A stretch of 64,000 nucleotides of DNA, taken from positions 1,545,501 to 1,609,500 of the forward strand of contig NZ_AP022332.1 of the NCBI RefSeq assembly GCF_009936375.1, read 5' to 3'. Source of the DNA: Methylosinus sp. C49 (GTDB lineage: Bacteria > Pseudomonadota > Alphaproteobacteria > Rhizobiales > Beijerinckiaceae). Positions 29,781 to 36,803 of this stretch are shown here, piece by piece (positions within the stretch are counted from its first letter, which is position 1; each line of letters starts with the position of its first letter). Position numbers and translations under genes: made by a program. Under the pieces are notes generated by a model. It was not told the DNA's origin. It saw only the letters and a list, made by a program, of their open reading frames with translations, and made no database searches.

Positions 29781-30443
29781 ATGTCATCGCAGGCTTGGGG
29801 TGAAGTCGACGCCTATATCGCCGATCGTCTCATTGGCGCCGACGCCGCTCTCGATGCGGCCCTCTCCGCCAACGCCGCCGCCGGCCTGCCGGCGATCGAC
29901 GTCTCGCCGCCGCAGGGCAAGCTGCTGCATCTGCTGGCGCGCTCCATAGGGGCGAAGCGCATTCTCGAGGTGGGCGCGCTCGGCGGCTATAGCACCATAT
30001 GGCTGGCGCGCGCTCTGCCCGAGGGCGGCCGGCTGGTGACTTTGGAACTCGAGCAGAAGCACGCCGATGTCGCCGCCGCCAATCTGGCGAAGGCGGGTCT
30101 CGCGAGCCGCGTCGAGATTCGCGTCGGCGCGGCGCTGGACACGCTGCCCAAGCTCGCGGCGGAGGCAGCCGGTCCCTTCGACCTCGCCTTCATCGACGCC
30201 GACAAGCCCAATAACGCCAATTACTTCGCCTGGGCGCTGGCGCTCGCGCGGCCGGGGAGCCTCATCATCGTCGACAATGTCGTGCGGGAGGGCTCTGTGC
30301 TCGCCGGGACGGACGCCAACGCCGCCGGCGCGAGAGCGCTGTTCGAGGCGATCGCCGCCGAGCCTCGCGTCACCGCGACCGCGATTCAGACGGTCGGGTC
30401 CAAGGGCTGGGACGGCTTCGCCATCGCGATCGTGAACGGCTGA
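29781..30443 (+). CDS. SAM-dependent O-methyltransferase (caffeoyl-CoA/catechol type)
   Basis: A 220-residue methyltransferase 3 family protein: LLHLLARSIGAKRILEVGALGGYSTIWLA (motif I), VTLELEQKHADVA, then the metal and substrate segment FDLAFIDADKPNN, and IIVDNVVREGSV. These are the motifs of Mg-dependent O-methyltransferases acting on catechol-like hydroxyls. The ATG has GGAGGGG upstream. The acceptor is not known; the next gene starts 16 bases later. Confidence 0.9.
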   Translation: MSSQAWGEVDAYIADRLIGADAALDAALSANAAAGLPAIDVSPPQGKLLHLLARSIGAKRILEVGALGGYSTIWLARALPEGGRLVTLELEQKHADVAAANLAKAGLASRVEIRVGAALDTLPKLAAEAAGPFDLAFIDADKPNNANYFAWALALARPGSLIIVDNVVREGSVLAGTDANAAGARALFEAIAAEPRVTATAIQTVGSKGWDGFAIAIVNG

Positions 30444-30459
30444 CGCGCGTTCCCGACGG

Positions 30460-31332
30460 ATGCAGAAGGCGCGCCTCTACAGCGACCAGAGGGTCGGCTA
30501 TTGGCGGAAGGGGATGCGCGAGCTGAATTTCGGCGATGCGCTGTCCGAGATGCTGTATCGTGCGCTGACCAAGCGCAACATGCGCGACCGACGCGCCGGA
30601 CGCTACAAGCGCGACTTCGACGTCGTTCGCTTGATCGGCAGCGTCATTTCCGATCATCAGATCGAGATCGATCTCACCCATTCTCGCGCCGATCGCGCGC
30701 CGAAGATCGCCTTTTGGTGCTGCGGCAAGCGCGACCCGCATCCGCTGAACGAGGAATTGCAGCGTCATTGCGTCTTTCTGGGCGCGCGCGGACCACTCAC
30801 GCGCGATGCGTTGGGCCTGCCGGCGGAGACGACGCTCGGCGATCCCGCATTGCTGCTGCCCTTGCTCTATGCGCCGCGCATCGATCCGAGCCTCGCCGAC
30901 AAGGCGATCTGCGTGCCGCATTTTCTCGAGCCGAAAACGGATCGGCAACTGATCGAGGAAACCGGCGTCGATCTCGTCGTGCGGCCGAATATCGCCGCGA
31001 GCCTGGACGCCATTCGGCTGGCGATCGACCAGATCGTGAGCGCGCGCTTCGTGCTCTGCGGCGCTCTGCACGCCGCTATCCTGCGCTGCGCCTATGATCT
31101 CCCTTTCGGCTATTTCGACAGCGGCTATGTCGATGTTCCGTTCAAATGGGACGATTTCGCCGCCTCTGTCGGCGTCAGCGCGCGCTTCGCGTCGAATCTG
31201 CCGCAGGGTGAGGCCTTTTATGCGGAAGATTTCGACGGAAAAATCCGCAAGCCCGATCTTCTGGCGATTCTCGCCTGCGCGCCAATCATCGTCCCCCGCG
31301 CCCTGCGCAGCCGCGCCAAAGAGCTGAAATAA
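30460..31332 (+). CDS. Polysaccharide pyruvyltransferase-like protein
   Basis: A 290-residue protein with the short form of the WcaK/CsaB fold: ELNFGDALSE near the start, GARGPLTRDALG and LGDPALLLP in the middle, and a late ARFVLCGALHAAILRCAYDLPF, which corresponds to the S-x-R-x-H-x-x-I-L-A block. In this protein the usual 'SMRLH' Arg is not retained in that form. It would place a ketal pyruvate on a surface sugar, if active. No glycosyltransferase is next to it, but the rfb cassette is elsewhere in the window. Confidence 0.75.
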   Translation: MQKARLYSDQRVGYWRKGMRELNFGDALSEMLYRALTKRNMRDRRAGRYKRDFDVVRLIGSVISDHQIEIDLTHSRADRAPKIAFWCCGKRDPHPLNEELQRHCVFLGARGPLTRDALGLPAETTLGDPALLLPLLYAPRIDPSLADKAICVPHFLEPKTDRQLIEETGVDLVVRPNIAASLDAIRLAIDQIVSARFVLCGALHAAILRCAYDLPFGYFDSGYVDVPFKWDDFAASVGVSARFASNLPQGEAFYAEDFDGKIRKPDLLAILACAPIIVPRALRSRAKELK

Positions 31333-31355
31333 AATCAATATCCCTGAAACGCCGA

Positions 31356-31375
31356 GGGCGGCCTTTCGGCCGCCC
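31356..31375. terminator. GC-rich hairpin between convergent genes
   Basis: Stem GGGCGGCC / GGCCGCCC (8 bp) with a TTTC loop and no T-tract, placed where the pyruvyltransferase-like gene and the YDERG-repeat gene converge. Confidence 0.5.
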
Positions 31376-31406
31376 CGCGTCTTGGAGTTCTGTCGGCGTC
31401 GACCGC

Positions 31407-31790
31407 TCAGGCGTCGGCGAGCGCCCGGTCGCGGGCTGCGGCGCCCTTTTGGACCGGCTCGCCGGCGGCGTCGAAGAAGGAGGCGTCGATCTGGCGGCCT
31501 CTCTCGTCATAGCGCCAAGCGATCTTGGCGACGCCGAGGCCCTTGCGCAGGGTCGGCTTGCCGTCGGCGTTGAAATAGGCTTCCTCGACCTTATTGCCGC
31601 GCTCGTCATAGTGTCGGGCGACACGCGCCGCGCCTATGCTCTTGCGCTTAACGGGGCGGCCGTCGGCGCCGAAATAAGTCTCCAGCACCTCGATCCGCCG
31701 GCGCGCCGGCGGATTGGACTGGTCCTGAGCGGGCGCGGCCGCAGTTCGCGCGGCGCGCCGTCCTTCACGGGGAGCAACATCATAATCCAT
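31407..31790 (-). CDS. Small protein with tandem ~26-residue YDERG repeats
   Basis: A 127-residue protein with three tandem units. Unit 1 runs LETYFGADGRPVKRKSIG, the next starts HYDERGNKVEEAYFNADGKP, and the third WRYDERGRQIDASFFDAAGEP. Each unit has Y/W-R/H-YDERG followed by (Y/F)F-x-A-D/A-G-x-P. This resembles YD-like beta-hairpin repeats found in longer surface or signalling proteins. There is no signal peptide. The function is unknown. The ATG at 31790 is the first one giving repeat content; the longer upstream frame has no such pattern. Confidence 0.7.
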   Translation of the reverse strand: MDYDVAPREGRRAARTAAAPAQDQSNPPARRRIEVLETYFGADGRPVKRKSIGAARVARHYDERGNKVEEAYFNADGKPTLRKGLGVAKIAWRYDERGRQIDASFFDAAGEPVQKGAAARDRALADA

Positions 31791-31953
31791 TGTCTCGACT
31801 CGGCCTCTCGAGCGATTTTCGAGTCGATCCCCGCGCATCGTGGCGCATGCAGAATCGATCGCGAATTCGCTTTTGTCTTCTGATGGATGCGCCTTCACTC
31901 CGCCGGGGGCGAGAGCGGAAAGGCGCGCCAGCGGCGCAGCCTCGTGGCTGCGG

Positions 31954-32343
31954 TCAGACGGCGAGGACGGGCGGAGCGCGCGCTCCGACAGGAAGTTGGG
32001 CGAGACGTTTATGGCCGCTGGATTCGCGCAGAGGCAGGAGAATTCCCGCCTCGGGCGCGTGCGGCGGCTCGAGCTCGGCGAAGCCGCCGATGACGCCGCC
32101 GTCGAGCCCCGTGCAATGCTGGACGCAGCAGGCGTCCAGTCCGTGCGCGGGTGCGCGCGGACCCTGCGATCGCTCGTCCACCGCTTTGGCGGTGACGCAG
32201 ATCGCGCTGCCGAGGGCGCTCTGTCCGGCGCGAGCGCCGATGACGAGGCCCGCGGCCAGTCCCTGCAGCACGAGCAGATAGGCGACGAGCAGCGTCGCCG
32301 CCGTCTGTCCATACTGCCGAGATTTGTCGCTCTGCTGGGTCAC
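31954..32343 (-). CDS. Small exported Cys-containing protein, DUF2946-like
   Basis: A 129-residue protein: a hydrophobic N-terminal helix (TAATLLVAYLLVLQGLAAGLVIG cut by a short polar start), a middle segment with HGLDACCVQHCTG, and a basic proline-containing C-terminus ending ARAPPVLAV. It parallels the gene at 11.5-11.9 kb. It starts with GTG. A role in metal handling is possible from the Cys/His cluster but unproven. It is divergent from the S24 repressor gene, about 200 bp away. Confidence 0.55.
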   Translation of the reverse strand: MTQQSDKSRQYGQTAATLLVAYLLVLQGLAAGLVIGARAGQSALGSAICVTAKAVDERSQGPRAPAHGLDACCVQHCTGLDGGVIGGFAELEPPHAPEAGILLPLRESSGHKRLAQLPVGARAPPVLAV

Positions 32344-32515
32344 GATCGCTCCAAGATAGGCGGGCCTCGCGACATGGTCAATGGAGCCTCACCGGGCTGC
32401 TCTTGGAATTTGCTGAAAATGCGAGGGTTTCCGGCCAAAAAAAGTCCGCGGCGCGCTGTGCCGGCGATTTGGCTGCTGGGCAAATCTCGAATTGCGGAGC
32501 GGAGGCGACTGTTCT

Positions 32516-32533
32516 ATTCCTAGCTATAGGAAT
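32516..32533. promoter_or_regulatory. Perfect palindromic operator upstream of the S24 repressor gene
   Basis: ATTCCTAGCTATAGGAAT: two 7-base arms ATTCCTA / TAGGAAT around a four-base spacer, ending 11 bases before the ATG. Placement and symmetry fit autorepression by the LexA-like protein encoded next. Confidence 0.75.
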
Positions 32534-32544
32534 GAGGTCCGCCA

Positions 32545-33186
32545 ATGGCTGAGATCCTGACGCATGCGCAAATCTGGGCGGCGCTGGACGCGCTCGGCGA
32601 GCGCTACGGCCTCACCGCCTCCGGCCTCGCCCGCAAGGCCGGGCTGGACCCGACGACTTTCAACCGCTCCAAGCGGCAGACCGCCGATGGGCGGCTGCGC
32701 TGGCCCTCGACCGAATCGATCGCCAAGGTTCTGCAGGCGACCGGCGCGAGTCTGGACGAGTTCATGTCTCTGGTCATGGCCAAGGGGCAGCGGCCGCCGC
32801 GCAGCGCCCGGCCGCTGATCGGCCTCGCCCAGGCGGGCGTCGGCGGCTATTTCGACGACGCCGGCTTCGCCACCGGCACGGGCTGGGACGAGATCGACGT
32901 CTTCGCCGACGCCGACGAGCACTCCTACGCGCTCGAGATTTCCGGCGACTCCATGGCCCCGCTCTATCGCGACGGCGATATCGTCATCGTCTCGCCGGCC
33001 GCGCCCGTGCGCCGCGGCGACCGTGTGGTCGTGAAGACCACCTCCGGCGAGGTGCTCGCCAAGGAGCTGAAGCGCCAGACCGCCCGCACGGTGGAGCTGA
33101 AATCCTTCAACCCCGCCTATCCCGACCGCGTCCTGCCCAAGGAGGAGGTGAGCTGGATCGCCCGCATCCTCTGGGCGAGCCAGTAA
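32545..33186 (+). CDS. S24-family helix-turn-helix repressor with LexA-like peptidase domain
   Basis: A 213-residue protein. Residues 5-75 hold an XRE-like DNA-binding domain (LTASGLARKAGLDPTTFNRSKRQ, then RWPSTESIAKVLQATG). Residues 90-213 form an S24 peptidase domain with the catalytic Ser in ISGDSMAPLYRDGD and Lys in LAKELKRQ. A cleavage site may lie in the AQAGVGGYF region. Such stand-alone proteins resemble phage CI-type repressors, but no phage genes surround it. A palindromic site overlaps its promoter region. Confidence 0.92.
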   Translation: MAEILTHAQIWAALDALGERYGLTASGLARKAGLDPTTFNRSKRQTADGRLRWPSTESIAKVLQATGASLDEFMSLVMAKGQRPPRSARPLIGLAQAGVGGYFDDAGFATGTGWDEIDVFADADEHSYALEISGDSMAPLYRDGDIVIVSPAAPVRRGDRVVVKTTSGEVLAKELKRQTARTVELKSFNPAYPDRVLPKEEVSWIARILWASQ

Positions 33187-33231
33187 CGATAGGTGCGCCC
33201 GCCGAGCGGGATTCCTCGAAAGGCCAATTTC

Positions 33232-33543
33232 ATGAATAAATATGTGTCCGCCACAATATTCATGCTGATGGCCGTATATCTCCTCTTATCCATGATCGGC
33301 GAGGTTTATCGCCATCATGAGGTCGAGCGATTGATCGCAGATCGGCGTCTTGTCGAATGGGGAGTGTGCTACGCGAGTATGCCGACATATTTGGCATGTG
33401 GCGTCGGCTATGCGATCTTGCCCGTCGCGATCGTCGCCGTGTCGCTCTATCGGAAATTCGATGTCGACATTCGTGTTTCCGTGTCGATGCTCGCGCTATT
33501 CGTGTCGGCGCATATGCTGGGTTTTGTCATGATGAACGACTAG
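33232..33543 (+). CDS. Small three-helix membrane protein of unknown function
   Basis: A 103-residue protein with three hydrophobic stretches (about residues 4-23, 45-65, 78-98) and the polar loop EVYRHHEVERLIADRRLVEW. Codon use differs from neighbours (ATA, GTA, TTA and AAT are frequent in a GC-rich genome), suggesting recent acquisition or relaxed selection. It follows the S24 gene by 45 bp. I do not recognise the family. ATG at 33232 is preferred over one 13 codons upstream. Confidence 0.6.
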   Translation: MNKYVSATIFMLMAVYLLLSMIGEVYRHHEVERLIADRRLVEWGVCYASMPTYLACGVGYAILPVAIVAVSLYRKFDVDIRVSVSMLALFVSAHMLGFVMMND

Positions 33544-33671
33544 GCTCCTTCACCGCGGGACCGAGCGACACGGGTGATCACGTCGTTATTTTCACGCGGT
33601 CGAGATACGCTAGATTGCCATTCGACAGGATGAGCCGCCAGCGCTCATCCTCCAGCAGCAGAGGAGCGCGA

Positions 33672-34457
33672 ATGTCTCTCGCCAAACGCAACGCCGTCGT
33701 CACCGGCTCCACCAGCGGCATCGGCCTCGCCGTCGTCCGCGCCCTCGCCAAGGAGGGGGCCAATGTCGTCCTCAACGGTTTCGGCGACGCGGCCGAGATC
33801 GAGAAGGAGCGCGCCGCGATAGAGAAGGAATTCGGCGTCACCGCCATCTATGACGGCGCCGACATGACCAAGCCGGAAGAAATCGAGGCCATGATCCACA
33901 ATGCCGAGGCGAAGCTCGGCTCGGTCGACATTCTCGTCAATAACGCCGGGATCCAATTCGTCTCGCCGATCGAGGATTTTCCGATCGAGAAATGGAATCA
34001 GATCATCGCGATCGATCTCTCCTCGGCCTTCCACACGATCCGCGCGGCGACGCCGGGCATGAAGAAGCGGCGCTGGGGCCGCATCGTCAACACCGCCTCG
34101 GCCCATTCGCTGGTCGCCTCGCCCTTCAAGGCCGCCTATGTCGCCGCCAAGCACGGCATAGCCGGGCTCAACAAGGTGGTGGCGCTGGAGCTCGCCACTT
34201 ACGGCGTCACCGCCAATTGCATCTCGCCCGGCTATGTGTGGACGCCTCTGGTCGAGAAGCAGATTCCCGACACGATGAAGGCCCGCAACCTCACCCGCGA
34301 GCAGGTTATCAACGATGTGCTGCTGCAGGCGCAGCCGACCAAGGAATTCGTGACCGTCGATCAGATCGCGGCGCTGGTCCTGTTCCTGTGCTCGGACGCC
34401 GCGGCGCAGATCACCGGCTCCAATATCTCCATAGACGGCGGCTGGACTGCGGGATGA
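33672..34457 (+). CDS. bdhA: D-3-hydroxybutyrate dehydrogenase
   Basis: A 261-residue SDR with TGSTSGIG near residues 11-18, LVNNAGIQFVSPIEDFP, catalytic Ser in NTASAHS and AYVAAKHG (Tyr/Lys). The blocks VWTPLVEKQIPDTMKARN and QPTKEFVTVDQIAAL belong to the BdhA group. It oxidizes 3-hydroxybutyrate to acetoacetate in PHB turnover. GAGGAG precedes the ATG. Its stop overlaps the patatin start (ATGA), so the two are coupled. Genes for using the product (aacS, adc) lie 6-9 kb downstream. Confidence 0.95.
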   Translation: MSLAKRNAVVTGSTSGIGLAVVRALAKEGANVVLNGFGDAAEIEKERAAIEKEFGVTAIYDGADMTKPEEIEAMIHNAEAKLGSVDILVNNAGIQFVSPIEDFPIEKWNQIIAIDLSSAFHTIRAATPGMKKRRWGRIVNTASAHSLVASPFKAAYVAAKHGIAGLNKVVALELATYGVTANCISPGYVWTPLVEKQIPDTMKARNLTREQVINDVLLQAQPTKEFVTVDQIAALVLFLCSDAAAQITGSNISIDGGWTAG

Positions 34458-35467
34458 CGGAGAAGAAGAAGGTCACTCTGGCCTTGCAGGGCGGAGGCGC
34501 GCATGGCGCCTTCACCTGGGGCGTGCTCGACGCTTTTCTCGAGGATGCGCGGCTGGACGTCATCGGCATCAGCGGCGCCAGCGCCGGCGCGATGAACGCC
34601 GTCGTCTATGCCGATGGATTGCGCGAGGGCGGCCCAGCGCGCGCCCGCGCGCAGCTCCAGGAGTTCTGGCGGACGGTCAGCCTCGGCGGCGAGCTCAGCA
34701 AGGCGCAGCGCGAGCTCTGCGACATGGTGTTCGGCTTCTGGGATCCGTTGAAGCTGCGCAAGACGATCGCCCACAACGCCGCCAATTATTTCTCGCCCTA
34801 TGAGTTCAATCCGCTCGACATCAACCCGCTGCGCGATCTCATCGAGGGGCTCGTCGATTTTGCGGCGTTGCGCGCCACCGACGATCTGAAGCTGTTCATC
34901 TCGGCCACCAATGTGCGCACCGGCAAGGTGCGAATCTTTCGGCGGCCGGAGCTCACCATAGACATGCTGATGGCCTCCGCCTGCCTGCCCACTCTGTTCC
35001 AGGCGGTGGAGGTGGAGGGCGAGGCCTATTGGGACGGCGGCTATATGGGCAATCCGGCGCTGTTTCCGCTCTACACGGAGACCGATTGCCGCGACATTAT
35101 TCTGGTGCAGATCAATCCGGTCGAGCGCGACGAGATTCCGCGCACCTCGCAAGAGATCATGGACCGGCTGAACGAGATCACCTTCAACGCCTCGCTCCTG
35201 CACGAGTTTCGCGCCATCGACTTCGTGGCCCGTCTCATCGACGCCGGACGGCTGAAGGGCACGCATTATAAGAAGGTGCTGCTGCATCTGGTCGAGGGCG
35301 GCGCGGCGATGAAGCGCTTCGGCGCCGACACCAAGCTCGACGCCGATTATGATTTCCTGCGCTCGCTGTTCGATATCGGCCGCGAGGCGGGCAAGGCGTT
35401 TCTCGACGAGCATTATGACGCCATTGGCGTCACGGGAACGGCGCAATTGAAGGAGCAGCTCGTCTGA
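34454..35467 (+). CDS. Patatin-like phospholipase/hydrolase
   Basis: A 337-residue patatin domain: oxyanion loop LQGGGAHGAF (11-20), nucleophile elbow GASAG with Ser43, and the dyad Asp194 in WDGGYMGNPA. The C-terminal quarter is helical. Patatins of this type are acyl hydrolases, and the coupling to bdhA hints at a role at the PHB granule or in supply of acyl substrates. This link is inferred only from the ATGA overlap. Confidence 0.9.
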   Translation: MTEKKKVTLALQGGGAHGAFTWGVLDAFLEDARLDVIGISGASAGAMNAVVYADGLREGGPARARAQLQEFWRTVSLGGELSKAQRELCDMVFGFWDPLKLRKTIAHNAANYFSPYEFNPLDINPLRDLIEGLVDFAALRATDDLKLFISATNVRTGKVRIFRRPELTIDMLMASACLPTLFQAVEVEGEAYWDGGYMGNPALFPLYTETDCRDIILVQINPVERDEIPRTSQEIMDRLNEITFNASLLHEFRAIDFVARLIDAGRLKGTHYKKVLLHLVEGGAAMKRFGADTKLDADYDFLRSLFDIGREAGKAFLDEHYDAIGVTGTAQLKEQLV

Positions 35468-35613
35468 GCGGGCCATTGCTCGCCGGTCTTTTTTGCAGAG
35501 AACCGCTCCGTGCCGCCCGCGGGCGCCGCGGCAATCGGCGGGTCGTGGCAAAGATCGGCCACATTTCTCTCTATTCCTGGTGGAGCGCGGCGAAGGCCGC
35601 AGTGGAAATTTCA

Positions 35614-35659
35614 CGCCGATCGCGGCCTTCGCGAATATTCGCGAGGGCCGCGATCGGCG
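35614..35659. repeat. 46-bp near-perfect palindrome
   Basis: Centre TCGCGAATATTCGCGA (16 bp, fully self-complementary) is flanked by arms CGCCGATCGCGGCC and GGCCGCGATCGGCG, with a single T/G mismatch pair. It lies alone in a 263-bp gap, 72 bp before the next start codon. It is too symmetric and too long to be an ordinary terminator, and no T-tract follows. Confidence 0.85.
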
Positions 35660-35730
35660 AAAATCGCGAATGATGGCGTGAGCGCCCTGGGCTTTGGACC
35701 GGCGCGCCGACGCAATCGGAGGATTGGAAG

Positions 35731-36783
35731 ATGAACGCGCCCGCCGACGAGAAGCTCATCGCCGAGTTCGAGCAATTCAAGGAGCTGTTGCGTCACACCG
35801 GCCCGCAGCCGGTGGAGGAGGATGCGGCGCATCTTCGGCTGGATCATCCCGCCGATCCGCCGCCGGCCGCCGCCGCTTCGCCGGAGGCCGTGCGGGCGCC
35901 GAGCGAGGTCGATCGGCAGATGCGCGCGCGGCGCAGGCCGAAGGCGGAGGATTCTAAGAGCGCGCGCGGCGAGGTCCGTCGGCGTGGGCGCGGATGGCTG
36001 ATCGCCGCCGCCATCGTTATTCTCGTGGTCGGCGCAGGCGCCATTGCGATGGTCTTCATGCCCGGAGATGTGGAGGACGAGCCGGTCGTCTCGTCGGCGA
36101 CCCAGCGCGACTCCATCGATCCTGCCGAGCCCGCCGCCACGGACGCCGCCGAGGGGACCAGCGCCGCCGAGCCGGTCCCCGCCGCCGCGGAGGCCGCGCC
36201 CGAGACGGAGGCGCCCGCCGCCGCCGTCGATGAGCCGGCAGCCGCCGCGCCCACGCCGGCGCGCGCGCCATCGGCTCTGCCGGAGGGGGCGCTGAGCCCA
36301 CCCGCCGCCGACGCCGTCCCGCTCACCACTCCGAATGCTGCGCCGATTCGCGTCATTCCGACGCCCAAGGCGCCGCCGCCGGCCGCGCCGGTCGCCGTCG
36401 AGCCCGTGGTCGCCGAGCCTCCGGCGCCGGAGCCCGTGGTCGCCGCGCCGCCGCCGGTCGCCAAGCCGCACGTCGCCAAGCCGGCGGCGCAGCCCGCCAA
36501 GCCCGCAGCTCAGGCCAAGCCGCCCGTTGCTGCTCCGGTCAAGCCCACCGCACAGGCGAAGCCCCTCAAGCCGAAGCCCGAGACCAAACCCGGGGCGGCT
36601 CCTGCCGCGGCCGCTCCCATCCCCGCGCCGGCTGCGCCCGCTCCCATGGCGGAAGCGCCGGCCGCCGCACCGCCGCCGCCCGCCCCGCCGAGAGAGCAGC
36701 CCGGCTTCATGGAGCGCGCGGTCGATACGGTCACTGGCGCGGTCGGCGATCTCGGCCGCATGGCGACCGGCGTCATTCCTTGA
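35731..36783 (+). CDS. Bitopic Pro/Ala-rich membrane protein of unknown function
   Basis: A 350-residue protein. The soluble N-terminus (1-88) has an acidic start and an RRGRGWL boundary. It is followed by one membrane helix (about 89-110). The remaining 240 residues are Pro/Ala/Glu-Lys repeats (PVVAEPPAPEPVV, AKPAAQPAKPAAQAKP) and a short terminal helix FMERAVDTVTGAVGDLGRMATG. The build is like TonB or other envelope-spanning linkers, but no TonB domain is present. I do not recognise the family. Confidence 0.75.
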   Translation: MNAPADEKLIAEFEQFKELLRHTGPQPVEEDAAHLRLDHPADPPPAAAASPEAVRAPSEVDRQMRARRRPKAEDSKSARGEVRRRGRGWLIAAAIVILVVGAGAIAMVFMPGDVEDEPVVSSATQRDSIDPAEPAATDAAEGTSAAEPVPAAAEAAPETEAPAAAVDEPAAAAPTPARAPSALPEGALSPPAADAVPLTTPNAAPIRVIPTPKAPPPAAPVAVEPVVAEPPAPEPVVAAPPPVAKPHVAKPAAQPAKPAAQAKPPVAAPVKPTAQAKPLKPKPETKPGAAPAAAAPIPAPAAPAPMAEAPAAAPPPPAPPREQPGFMERAVDTVTGAVGDLGRMATGVIP

Positions 36784-36803
36784 TGGGAAAAGGCCGCGTG
36801 GGC

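Noticed and set aside
32545-33186. Prophage or prophage remnant
   Set aside because: Only a repressor-like gene is seen; no integrase, structural or lysis genes surround it, and xerD at 53.6 kb is the chromosomal recombinase.
35476-35673. Small ORF over the 46-bp palindrome
   Set aside because: Its coding part consists of the palindrome and Arg-rich GC filler, with no ribosome site; the palindrome itself is the signal.
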